Below are positions 35,603 through 46,638 of a stretch of DNA of 64,000 bases, in pieces. The notes under the pieces are model-generated. The model was not told where the DNA came from. It saw only the letters and a list, made by a program, of their open reading frames with translations, and ran no database searches. Made by a program: the position numbers and the translations under genes. The stretch comes from Hyparrhenia diplandra. Lineage: Eukaryota > Streptophyta > Magnoliopsida > Poales > Poaceae. How positions within the stretch are numbered: position 1 is the first letter of the stretch; every line of letters starts with the position of its first letter. Location: NCBI GenBank assembly GCA_015847255.1, contig JADLZK010009309.1, positions 62,001-126,000 on the forward strand, in the 5' to 3' direction.

Positions 35603-37435
35603 CTCGCCCCGAGCAAATAGTTAGATACTTGGTTGTTGATCAGGAGTTGCTACAATGACAATATAATTCAAGATGTATCATGTTGATAACAAAGTATTCT
35701 CCCTTTATTTAAATAAGTTGGCACCTATATCCACCTTTTATTACTCAACATATGTGGGGCTTTTTAACTTTCTCCAAGTTCTTAGGTGGTTGCAAGATAG
35801 AGCGGTTGCTATAGAAACACTAATCATTCATTCTTTTGATCAACCATCTATCCGGGATTTTTTAAATGCTTTTGAGGAAATATGGGCTATTTTTTTTTTT
35901 GGAGAGGTGGGTTCTACTCACCCTTGGACTTGGGTCCATTATTTCCTCTCTTTCTTCTTTTTTTGTTGGAGATGTGGGCTCTACTCGCCCTTGGACACAT
36001 GTCCATTTTTCATCTCTTCTTTTCTTTTTTTCTCTTTTTATTATATATATATTTTTTTTTTGCATAGCCCATATCTCTCTTTTTTTTTTTTTTTTTTTTT
36101 AAAAAAATCCCGGATGTCAAGTTTCTCTTGGAACGAAATTATAGTAGAATCTCTTTTGCACCATATCATATCCGGCAACAACTTAGAAAAGGATCAAGTA
36201 TTTGCAAACCCACAATTCGTTTTAAGTATTTCAAGGTGAGACATTATTAGGCAACAAACATAAATATTGGGGAATACAAAGTCATAAACTAGGCACAAAT
36301 GAATTGTAGACGAGAGCAACTATTCATCATTTCAACATGGAGAAACTAACATTCTTTAACACATATGAGAATCGAATGAATATTATTATTATTATTATTA
36401 TATTTTCATCATATCTCATCATTTATAAGATAGGAAAGATAAAAAAATGTGAGATATATGTTACCTTCATGGGAGTCCTCCCCAAGCTAGCTTCCGACTT
36501 ACCTTTGGTTATGAATGTTGCTAGCTTGCACGCCATGAATTGATTCGTGATTAGTGGCGTGGTTGAAGACTCTCTCCCAAGCTTGTCTTGTGATGAAATT
36601 GGAAGAACAGGACAACCATACTTGGGGTTTGAAAGGTTTTTATTTTTTATTTTATTATTATTTATCATATTATTATAAAAATATTATTTTTTTTTTGGTT
36701 CACCAAACAAGATCTGATCTCCATTGTCGTCTCTAGGACACACCCTCTTGAAGTTGATAAATTCCTCGCAGGGGTTAGTCCATATGGTCGACCAATTTCT
36801 ACACTAGCAGCTCTGTTTCAATAATCAAACTCAACTCCTTGTCTAATCGATTAAGGTAGACATTTTGACCTAAGCACCATGCTTAATTCAAAAGTCTATG
36901 GAAGCATGATCGCACGTATAACCAAAACTTCCAAACCATAACATGCCAATATAGAAAGAGGAAGCACAAATTGATAACAAGATTCATCCAATGGAGATAA
37001 AAGGCATTGCAAGGTGAACAAAATAATTTTTTTTTTGGCAAGGTAATGGATAAAGGATGAGAGTGTAGGTTTCTCATTACCTTGTTATGGTCCTCCCCAA
37101 ACTAGCTCAACGCCCATCGGATCGGGGTTGTACCTCCCATGCTTTCTGATTTTTCCTGCATGGTTATGATATGGTAGATCACAAGGGACTTACCATCCCT
37201 TGTAATTACCTCAATGGAAAACATATGCGGGAGCAGCAGTTTGAGCTAGTTGTGTTTTTAAAAATTTTATTGAAGCTCTCAAAGGAGGACATTTCATTTT
37301 CATCATATACTTTTTTTGCTTTTATGATAAACCCCTGTTATAAACAATGGCTACTACACATGCATATTATCATGAACATGTTCTAGTACATCATTCCTTT
37401 AACCAACGCCTTCCCCGACAACGGCCCGAAAAGCT
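35603..37435 (-). repeat. Right inverted-repeat arm and remaining interior of G2
   Basis: The first 1.45 kb is the reverse complement of 32510-33974, starting abruptly inside the ctcgccccgagc motif just upstream of the polypurine tract, which is where G1 inserted. It includes the T-rich tracts near 35890 and 36045-36100. The last part leads to the G2 primer site. No ORF is supported. Confidence 0.8.
37413..37430 (-). other. Primer-binding site of G2 (Athila type)
   Basis: On the minus strand it reads cgggccgttgtcgggg, a slightly altered version of the ggcgccgttgccgggg site of Athila elements. It lies five bases from the LTR edge. Confidence 0.6.
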
Positions 37436-38640
37436 TGTTGGCGTTTCTTAACGCAAAGCGAGAAAGAGTTCAAGCGCACGGAAATGCATTTGTAGCTTTC
37501 ACCCGTAAGTATTCAGTGGTATCGTATTTCCACAGGGGAAGGCATGGTGTAAAAGTCTCTAATAGGAACATGGACAAGATAACATGATCATATACTAGAC
37601 CGAGTTCATAACAGGGATGGACAGTGTAGGTAAAGGATAACTTGACACACACACTCGAGCAATCTCAAGGATAAAGAAAACCCTAAACTGGAGCAAGGTG
37701 TATCCTATATAGTTGTGCAAAGAACAAGTTAATGATCGTACAAGATATAAGGACGAGGTAGATGGATGGGGAGATGCCCGCAAACTGGTCCCGCAAACCG
37801 ATAGACACTTTCGTAACTCCTACTCAATACCCGAACGTGAAGGAGTGCTAGGGACGGACAGGGCTGTCACCACCTGCCGCCCTGCCTCACTACCGTGGGG
37901 CATCGACATATCCCGAAGGCTCCCATGCCCACATGCACTAAGGAACTACCCATACCCCCCATGGACTCTGACCGTACGGATCAACGAGCAAGAATATGGG
38001 CAAACCCGAAGGTACGACAGACCACCATCTAAACTCCATGTTATGAATTGTATGAATGGTTATGCGCAAGTTCTATATGATGGAATCATAACATAGAAAC
38101 TATAGCCTAGTTCATATGCAATGATTATATCATGAGGAACTATACTCTAGTTCTATAGCACAACTATGATGATAGTTAAGAACAAGAACAATGATGAAGA
38201 ACATGAGGAACAATGAATTGCTCATACCAAGTATCTCCATGTTGATCTTGATCTTCTATTACATCTTGTCAAGCTCCTAGCTCTAACCAATAAAAGTAAA
38301 AGAGGTACAAGTGTGGAGGGAGAGGCTCTTGTGTGGTGTGTGTTGAGAATGGAGCCCTCCCCATCTACTTATACACATGAGAGGTCGGTTTCGGTAGTAT
38401 TTTAGGAAAGCACCTCTGGAAACCGCCTCTCCTCGCATTAATGATACAACCCGAAGAAGGGCGGTTCGATTTGGTGGGATCGCCGGTCCGGCCGGACCCA
38501 CTTCGATCCGGCTAGATCTGGGCTGGCCCCTCTCGCAACCGCCTTTGGCGTGTGGGCTTGTGGGCTAGTCCTCATCGTTAATTGCCGGGTGCTTTGGTCC
38601 ACTTTTTCTTTGAAGTGGGCTTTCTCTATTCCCCTTTAGA
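37436..38640 (-). repeat. G2 5' LTR, outer end missing
   Basis: Starts tgttggcgtttcttaac and follows the G LTR to gggctttctctattcccc near 38637. The terminal part of the LTR, present in G1 (33975-34200), is absent and B sequence follows, so a deletion lies at this border. Confidence 0.8.
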
Positions 38641-38907
38641 CTGAAAAATTTCCCTGACAGAGGGTAGCCGGTGAAAAATCATCGCCTTTAGCAAAAAAAT
38701 ACTCCATGAGAAATGGAGGATAGCCGGCATATACGTGATATGTCGCCTTTAGCACAAAATGTATAGAAACAAGATCCAAGTATGCAGCAAAAAGAGATTT
38801 TATTCATTAGTGGAATCCTTACAAGACAATCAGCAACGTTGCCGAAAGCATTGATAACTAAAATCCTAAGTCTTAATGCTATTCGGCACGGTCCCGCTTG
38901 CAAGTTT

Positions 38908-39492
38908 CTACTTTTTCTTCATAGCTTTCTTGATCCGGTCAATGATCTGCTGCACACGCGGTACAGGTGGATTTACTGGAATGTCGAGTGCCCGTACCAG
39001 ACCTCCTACAGCTTCACGAAGATGGTTGTGGCCTCGGTAATCTCTGAAATTAGTCGAGAGTCAGTTTACTAAGAAGGCATGAATGAATAAATAAGTTCAG
39101 AGATCAACTTACCACCAATATGAGTCTCGAGGAACATGCGGCGTTCACGCTCTGCGTCGGCATAGGATGTCTCAACATCCAAATCTGCCTGGAGTTCTCT
39201 GCGTCGACGTTTCTCTTGGCGTAGCTGCTGGCGAAGAGTCTCGACATCCGCAGGAGAATCCTCATCAGAAGAATCTAAGGAGATTGGAATCGGGATGCGT
39301 CTGGTCCCAAACATGAAATCCGGAGCACTTGCGGACTGTGAAGGAATGAAGAGGGGATCGCAACAAGTTTGGAACAAAAAGTGTTGGATAGGTTCTACAG
39401 AATCAATCTTACCCAGACAAGTGCGGTGTCCCAGATGGAGGACCATGGGCAGGTGACGATCCCTTGGCGAGTTCCTTCCCTTTGTCCGCCAT
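38908..39492 (-). CDS. Antisense gene 3 of B: 142-residue coiled-coil protein, three exons
   Basis: On the minus strand the ATG at 39492 starts exon 1 (39492-39413, MADKGKELAKGSSPAHG). A gtaaga donor leads to exon 2 (39327-39113) with DSSDEDSPADVETLRQQ and a charged heptad-like stretch. A gtaagt donor leads to exon 3 (39041-38908), ending IKKAMKKK and a stop. Coding length is 80+215+134 bases, an open frame of 142 codons plus stop when both GT-AG introns (85 and 71 bases) are removed. A TATA-like tttaaata lies about 70 bases upstream, and aatgaataaaatc follows the stop by about 85 bases. The product looks like a short acidic/basic coiled coil with a Lys-rich tail. I do not recognise it. It opposes B transcription. 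Confidence 0.6.
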
Positions 39493-40085
39493 AAAGGTTG
39501 CTCAGAGTTGATGATGATGAATGGAAAAGAAGGAAGATAGAGTAGCGTGATGTCAATGGGTCTATTTAAAAGCCAGCAAGATATATTGAAGCCGAGTGAG
39601 AAGGGCAAACGATAGTATACTCCCACAAAACCATGGATTAATAAAGGGGGGTTTTTGGAAAAAAGCTCTTTGATGGAACCAATGCCGTGTGCTTCGCCTT
39701 CCAATGAACTGACATTTTTACCCTCGGTTGGTTTATTGGGAGAAGAGAAAGTGGAAATGCATTCAATAGGGTGTTGAGCAGTAACCGATGAGTTATCCGA
39801 AACCGAATTTTTATATCATTCTTTGAGTTATTGATTTAAGTTGACGTCGTGTGTTCGGCAAGGTGCTACTCGGTTACTCTACTCGGTAATCGTGTTCAGG
39901 AAAAGATGCTCGACATTCAAGACAAAGAAGGAAAAATACAAGTACAGAACAATCGGGCGTGACAAAAGAAGTTTTTATTTGACAAGCCATCCCTAGGTAC
40001 AAGCTAGAGGCTCTAATCAAGCCTTTCGAAGACCCTCTCGAGGGAGTGGCTTCGGAGATGGCCGCGGCATGCTCATCATATCGCT

Positions 40086-40829
40086 TTAACAAAGTGAAAA
40101 GGCATCGCGATTGAAGTTCGGCGGGGTCTTGGTACTCGGCCCGGTCGGGTAGCGAGAGATCCTCCTTCGCTTTGCGACGCCATCGCCGCTACGCCCATGC
40201 AAAGACCGATGAAGATGCCATGAGCGGCAACCTCGTCGATGCCGCCGTTGACATGGTCGAGGCGATCCGCCCGTCGCGCCGCGTGCCCTCACTTTGTCCG
40301 CGATCATGGCTCCGGAGGCTTTCATCCGGGCGTTTTTGGCGGAGAGTTCTGCAATCGAAACCCGGATGATAAAAGGAAGAGACAAGGCAATAAGCAAAAA
40401 CGTAAGAAAAACGGGGTTTTTCGGAAGCGACCTCCGATGGTGAGGAGGAGTTGTTGCCATTGTTTCTCCCACTCCAACTCCTTCAGGGACAATTTCGCCG
40501 TTGCCTACCGAGCTCGTCTTGGATTTTCTTCATCTCCCTCCCGGATTTCACCAAAGATGGGAGTGTGTATACGCCCGACCCAACCCAACGAGGGAGAAGA
40601 GGGATCGGAAGAAGTCGGGCTAGAGCCCTGCGATGGAGCAATCGAAGAGTTGCCCTCCTTGGTACAGCAAAAGAGAACTAAAACTGAGGATCAGATTCAA
40701 AGAATGGACAGTGAATCGCAAGAAAAATATTAAGAGATCAGACTTACTCGATCCGGCGATGAGGGTCACGGCTCCCTCCTACTTCATCCTCGGCTATGTG
40801 CTTGCCAAGGTTGTGCGATGATCCGCCAT
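40086..40829 (-). pseudogene. Antisense gene 2 of B: intron-containing, disrupted
   Basis: On the minus strand a TATA box (ctataaatg, about 40934-40943) is followed by an ATG at 40829 (MADHRTTLAS). Exon 1 ends at 40748 with a perfect gtaagt donor. Exon 2 (about 40657-40432) is Ser/Pro-rich, then charged. Exon 3 starts at 40348 after a tttcgattgcag acceptor and runs to about 40086. An in-frame TAG follows codon 11 and another stop lies in exon 2, so the frame is broken by mutation or by assembly error. The first residues (MAD) and general design resemble antisense gene 3. Function is unknown. Confidence 0.45.
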
Positions 40830-40933
40830 GAGCGAGGCTTGGTGGTTTTCTTGGGATGGTCTTGGGAAGACGAGAAGGTGAGGAAGCGGGGAGCAGTTTG
40901 ATTCGAATGACGATCGTGGTGAAAGTGCTCTCA

Positions 40934-40943
40934 TTTATAGGCC
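40934..40943 (-). promoter_or_regulatory. TATA box of antisense gene 2
   Basis: cctataaatgag on the minus strand, 105 bases before the ATG at 40829. Confidence 0.5.
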
Positions 40944-41289
40944 AAGGTAGACAAACCGCAACAAGTCGTGGGGTGAGTTTCGGAAGGCGTAAGGTCTATT
41001 TGCTTCTTAAGTGGGCCAAACCATCAAATGGGCGAACGTCGGTATACAAAAAGGAGGCTATTTCAGCGTGCCTTGTTCGGTTACACTATGCACACTTCAT
41101 CGATGATATGGCTAAGGACATAATTGGGACAAGGAAACTCCACTATACGCACATGTTTAAAGTCAAGACTGTAGCAAGATGATGTCTTCGGTACTGGGGT
41201 TACAAACGGAAAAATGGATAATTGTTTACAACAAATTACATGTTCGAGAAAGGTCTTCATAGCGGATACATAATTGACATGGGCTTTGC

Positions 41290-44289
41290 TCATTTCGCTA
41301 GGATTCTCTTGTCTTCTTCTTCCGGACGACAAATTGGAGATCTTGGCCCCCGAGCTTCTTGTGTTCTTTGTGATTTTCTATCATTATTGCCTTGGCCGAA
41401 GTCTATGGATTCGGGGAGACCCAGCGATCTTTTTTTTTCCTTACATTCAATTTTTCGATTCAGTTTTGCGGTTGAGCTTCAAGCAAAGCCTTCTCTTTTT
41501 CTGTCCTCATCCAATTCGGGCTTTAATTTGTCCGGTGGTTCTTGTCGACTTCAAATTTTCGGTGTAACTCCATGGTTTCCTTCTTCTTTGATTCCATGAA
41601 TGAGCGGCAATGATGATTTCAAAACAGAATGTTTGTTGGCCAATTCAACTATAACAACCACGATTATCCGGATGGAGCACATAATGTATTGCGGACTTTA
41701 AGGGAGCGAGGATTTCTTGGTCGACAAGCTCGGCTAATTCCCTTATCTTGTTGGCATTTTGAACTGATGTGTTTATATCATCACCCAAATGAAGGACGAT
41801 TTCCTTGAGATGATTTTGGTTGTCTTGAGGAGAAAGTCCGCTCGAAGTAATTTCTTCGTCTTTGTCCAAGATGTCCTTAAGAAGAAGAGACAGATCGGTT
41901 CTTTGATTCGCCGCTGGCCTAAATGATGAATGTGTCAAGAAAGCCGAAAAGATTTTGATTTTGATAATCGTGAGTCGAAAAGGGTATTACCTGTTCGACG
42001 GGTTGTTCTTCTAAAGGCTGCAAGGAAGAGTTAACGGCGTTTGCGGAAGAAGGATTTGCTTGGGCATTGTCACCTAGGAGATTAATATCGGCGAGCCCGG
42101 TGTCTTTTTTCTCCCATGGACTGGGTTCTTTCAGATGAACCAGATTTGTCATCAGAGGATTCTTCTCCCATGTTATCAAGAATTTCATCTATTTCTGGAG
42201 CGTAAAGGACCAATAAAAGGTAAAAATATTGTAGTCAACTTTGGCCGGAAAATAAAATGTGGGGATCGGGTATTACCAATGTTCTCATTAGTCTTACGGA
42301 TTTATGGATCATTGACAAAGATTCGGGGAGAGTCTTGACCATGTGCCTTGGGGATTGTCGGTTCAGATCCAATCTGTGATTGCCAAAATAAGATGGAGTA
42401 AGAAAAGACTTTTTCTGAATGGATAAAAAGCTGAAGAGGTATTATACCTGGGAGATTTGTCTAAGTTTCTTGGACCTTGGCCTTTTGAGAACGTTAGTAC
42501 TCCCAGGTGATTTAGATGGAGCTCCTCTTTTCTTGGAACTTTTTAGTGATGCTTCAATAAAAGTCATGTGAGTTTTCATGAAGGCCTTCCGCGGTCATTC
42601 GTTCGTTACCTAAAGCGGGGATGGGTCCGGCAACATAATATTGGACTGCCTCTAAAGGAGGACTTGGCTCAATATCCACGCAATTGGGAATAACCGAGTT
42701 TTAAAAAAGAGAGAGATAAAGAAGATACAGTGCAGATCAAAGTGAAAGTTACCTCACTATCAGTAGCAAAGTCAGGCAAGAGTTCTTGGCACATGGGATG
42801 GATTGGCAAACTAAAAATATGATTATGCAGTTCTTTCCACCAAGACGAGAAGGAAGGATGGGCAGCTTGGGTCAAGAAGAAAGGTTGAGGATTATATTCG
42901 GTAAATTTTCCCCAAGCTAAAGATCTTTCTGACTGCATTTCTTGATTATAGTTTCTCGTAGTTTTATGACCTTGGAAAAATACAGCCTTGGGGGCAATTG
43001 ACCACATCCCGGTTGTCCGGCTACTATGTTTGGATAATAGAACTCATAAGTGGGACGCACTTGTCTTCCATTATGAAATTCTGCAGGCAACATACATGGT
43101 TTAATGAATGTATTGAAGATATCTGTCGAGATTCGTCCCACAGACCCTATTCATAACTGAATTTGCGGGGAAGAGTGAAGTCCTCATTCTCTTTGTAAGG
43201 AAACCGAGCACGTTGTCAAAACCCTTATAGAAGAGTTTGAAGAAATGCCCAATATCCCTTTTGATGATAATGGAAGACCTTGACTTCTCCATATATCCGC
43301 CATGCTTTGGTTTGAGTCATTTCGCCGTCAAAGCATAGTTGGTGAAGGGAATTCTAGATTGGAGAGATCTACTTTGACTAGCTTGTACATATACTGATTT
43401 GCAACCACATCCGAATCAACCACCAAGGACCATTCACGCAGGAAATACCTTTACCAAAGAAAGCGGTGAGTAGTGGTTTGATGCATCATGTGGTAAGTTT
43501 GCTCCTAGAAGATACTTGCCCAATGGTATTTTCTTCTTAACAACCAAGTCTTCAGCCATAACCATATAGTTGAGAACGAGCTCATTAGATTTTCCACAAA
43601 AGACGAACCTGCACGGCCAAAGGTTCAGAAAGGCCTTATACTCCTTGTCGAGAAAGCGTAACCTCGTTGACATGTAATCGCCTATGTGCACGGGTCCAAG
43701 CAGCTTCAGTCTTCTTTGCCGTTTGCTTGCCGCCATATTGGTATTTCCAAGGCAATATTGGTTCAAGTAATGTTCAAGCCGGTCATCATAAATACATCGG
43801 GTAAAGTGGCGGTCATCGGGCCGTGACCAAAGATGAAAGAATTGGTGGCGTTGGACCGAAGTGGGATGCCGCCATCAACAAATCCTTGTTCTTGAGGGTG
43901 TTTGGCGAGAGATAGCTCTAAACAGTGGGAGATGTCCCGAATATCCGATCTTCACTCCTCGTTTTGGCCGCTAGCATTCTTTCGTACCAGTCCGCCATCC
44001 AAGCGATTGGGGAAGAGGCCAAGATTTGAAAGAGTTCTTCCTTTGCTTTGGCGGGGTTACCCCAAGGGATCCTCGACTCTCCTTTGTAATGAAATCTGCC
44101 GATTAGAGTCACCTTTTGGACCGAGAAAGTAAATGTTGTGGTTTGCCTCGGTTGGAATCAAGATCCGGTCCTTGTGTTCCTTTAGAGGAAAGAACGGATA
44201 CCAATAAAAGGGACGAATTCAGATTTAGTATTGCCAAATATGTGAGAAGAAGGGAAATTTACCTCTGGGATCAGTTCGAAGGACGCCAT
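41290..44289 (-). pseudogene. Antisense gene 1 of B: plant mobile domain (PMD)-like protein, at least six exons
   Basis: Exons on the minus strand: 44289-44263 (MASFELIPE), 44179-42753, 42651-42448, 42373-42277, 42194-41991 and 41918 to about 41650. All five introns are 72-103 bases with GT-AG borders. Exon 2 carries the PMD: WMADWYERMLAAKTRSEDRI, SFIFGHGPMTATLPDVFMMT, KFLNLWPCRFVFCGKSNEL-like and KKKIPLGKYLLGA. Exon 3 has a basic, possibly nuclear-targeting stretch. Later exons are acidic (EEITSSGLSPQDNQNHLKEI) and likely coiled coil. The 3' end near 41290 is not fixed. Frameshifts at about 44110, 43900 and 42090 break the frame. PMD proteins of plants act in the nucleus in gene and transposon silencing or occur inside transposons. 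Its role here is unknown. Confidence 0.7.
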
Positions 44290-44411
44290 AGAGGAGATGG
44301 ATCGGAGTCTTGGAATATGTTAGGGTTTCAATTTCTTGGCGGAAGACGCAGTTGATGAGCTGATGAAGAGCGCTAGTAAGCGAGTAAGGCTATGGTCAAT
44401 TTTGAAATAAA

Positions 44412-44427
44412 CGGTATCTTTTATCCC
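44412..44427 (-). promoter_or_regulatory. TATA-like box of antisense gene 1
   Basis: On the minus strand gggataaaagatac lies about 130 bases before the ATG at 44289 and only about 20 bases from the edge of the B 3' LTR. Upstream promoter elements would therefore fall inside the LTR U3, read in antisense. Confidence 0.45.
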
Positions 44428-44443
44428 AAAATTGAGGGGCATG

Positions 44444-46193
44444 TGTTAACACCAAAATTTGGTAAGCCGGGTGATGGCGAGGCAAGTACAAGATGCTGCT
44501 AATAAAGGCGTTCGGCAAAGGAGCATTCGGCAAGAGGTTTGTGTGACAACAGTCATTCGGCAAGACCAGTTTGCCAGGGAATGGGCCGTGCAATCGGGAG
44601 CCCGTCACCATTCGGCCCGAACGTAAGCTTCATGTGATTCGGCAAAGCAAGCAGATGCCTTCAAGGAGGGTCCACGGCCAGATAATCGCCATCGATGACT
44701 CGAAGAGGCTTGGAGCTCAAGATTATCTTTAGTTAAGATTTTTCCTTTTTGTAATCGTAATCGGTTAGGACTCACGTCAAGACCGGGTATAAATATTAGA
44801 CCCTTGGCAACTGTGAAAAATCTCTCAATCAATCAATACAACAAACCGGCTCCCGCACCACCCTTTTCAAGTCTAAGTCGTGTCATCGATCTACTGCGAG
44901 AGGAATCATCAATCCGTCGACCTCCGTAAGTACCGGCAACCTTGCATTATGTCTAGTATTTTGCAGCGGATTTAGATCGTGATGCAAGTAGTCTTGTTAC
45001 CATGCTTAGTATCGTGCGGCGGATTTAGGCTATGGAGCAAGAGGGTTCTCTGTTAGGTCATGAGTCATGCGGAGCTAAGATCTAGCTTGGGGCTAGTTAT
45101 CGGCTCTCTTGGATTTGGCAAGATCCAAGTAGATTCATTAAGATTACCACGTGTTGCATGATCTTATTTATTATTTTAATTATGTTTGCACACACTTTTG
45201 CACAATTTAGATTGGTAAGGCTCGGCTTCATATTTGTCATAGATCTAGTTGTCTTTAATGCTTTCATGTTTATCTTATCGCGTCGCTAGACCTATCCATT
45301 TATCATAGCCGAGCTTAGATCAATCTAAGTTGTCACGTGTTGCGGGTTCATGCACGTTAAGCATAGGATTAGCCTTGACAGGACTGGGTACCGTGCGGCA
45401 GATGCAGGTCTTTGGGTTACTCTAGAGCTAGTCATCCGGTGGACTAGAGATCGGTTTAATCTGATAGGTTTTGATCATGTTTTACATGTAAGTTCCTTCT
45501 TCATGGACCCCGATTCGGTAATCTTACCGAATACGGTTATGCTTTTAACAGTAAGGATTATTTGTAGATCTATCTAGATATATGCATGCTTTTAGCTTGT
45601 TATGATTAGATTGTATCATGCGGTGGATTGATCTAGTTGTGAGAAGTGGTTTGGATCTATAATAAGTTGTATCATGCGGTGGATTGGCTTATTTGGGTTT
45701 GAGCTCGACGGGTTTAGGAAAACTAGACGTGCGGCAGACTAGTTGGATGAAACCTATGCATGTGTTATTTAGATTAGGTTTATATTTATGAATTACCCGC
45801 TTTTATTTATCATGTTGACAAATGATTCGATCCATGTCATGAGCTTTATGATATTATACTTTTATGATCTATTTTACTTGTTCAAACATGTCTTCTTATG
45901 CCCGTTCGGTAACTGCACTTCCACGTGTATTATTTATGCTTACCGAACGCATTCATAAACCTGTGGGCAGATAGCTTTTATAGCTATATGTCGTCGTAAG
46001 TGGCTTCAGGGCCGTACATGTGGAACTGTCTTGGTCACACCAGGCATGTTCCTGATCTCACAGTTTATCTCCCTTGTTAGTTGTAGGTCAAACTAACTAG
46101 CACGCCTCCGGATTAAGAAACCCGGGCTCCCGTTTGAAGCTAGCTACTTCGGCTCATCGGTGTGTGAGGCACAGGACCAATTTTGTGCCAACA
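44444..46193 (+). repeat. B 3' LTR (complete, 1750 bases)
   Basis: It starts TGTTAACACC after the purine-rich attgaggggcatg and ends gtgccaaca at 46193, then joins C LTR sequence (agtagaggagg). TATAAATA lies at 44788-44795. Confidence 0.9.
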
Positions 46194-46622
46194 AGTAGAG
46201 GAGGGTCGGTTTGCTGTAGTATTTTAGGAAGGCACCCCATGCAACCGCCTCCCCTCGCATTGATGATACCGCCCGGAAGAATGGCGGTTTGGTTTGGCGA
46301 TTCCGGGGGTCCGCCAGACCGGCCTGGCGCCTCGCCAACCGCCTTTCTCTCGGTGGGTTCTTTGGGCCAGCCCATGTCAATAATCACCGGTGCTTTGGTC
46401 CAAGTAGTGTCCTGAAGTTGTGTGCTTAGTTGAGTTGCTTTGTTTTGCGCCTTTGCGAAAGCGTATTTTGACGGTTTTCATGCTAGTCCCTGCAAAATAA
46501 TAAATCTAACAAAACTTGTGGAAGTGCTAGTCCAAAAGCCCTATTCTAGAGTTTTAGATATTATTTATCATGTTTTGATTATATAATATTGGAAGTAGAA
46601 ATGTAGTTAAGGATCGCCAACA
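46194..46622 (-). repeat. C 3' LTR, inner fragment
   Basis: Matches 61171-61587 and ends gatcgccaaca. Together with 27234-27481 it forms the C 3' LTR interrupted by B. Confidence 0.85.
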
Positions 46623-46638
46623 AACTCCCCCCACACTT
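46623..46638 (-). other. Polypurine tract of C
   Basis: On the minus strand aagtgtggggggagtt directly precedes TGTTGGCGATCC, the start of the 3' LTR. This is the plus-strand priming site expected at this place. Confidence 0.8.

Larger units (their letters stand above)
31552..38640 (-). mobile_element. Element G2: Athila-like retrotransposon inserted in B
   Basis: On the minus strand its 5' LTR is 38640-37436 (outer end lost), with the primer site at 37430-37413 (reverse of ccccgacaacggcccg), a short 3'-type interior (37435-35603), and the 3' LTR remnant at about 32268-31552. G1 lies between the interior and the 3' LTR. No gag or pol is left. LTR inner ends are TGTTGGCG. The U3 shares a segment (tattttaggaaagcacc.. 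gaagaagggcggtt) with the LTR of C, so C and G belong to related families. Confidence 0.7.
27481..46193 (+). mobile_element. Element B: Tat-lineage retrotransposon with antisense genes, inserted in the C 3' LTR
   Basis: B has a left LTR (27481-29181, first 57 bases missing), a primer site (29189-29206), a gag region (29228-31550), the insertion G2/G1 (31552-38640), a 3' block with three minus-strand genes (38908-44289), a purine-rich tract (about 44430-44443) and a complete right LTR (44444-46193). No protease, RT or integrase is visible, so pol was either never present or was lost where G2's right end is also missing. Gag motifs and the TTTGGCACGCCC primer site place B in the Tat lineage. Confidence 0.85.
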
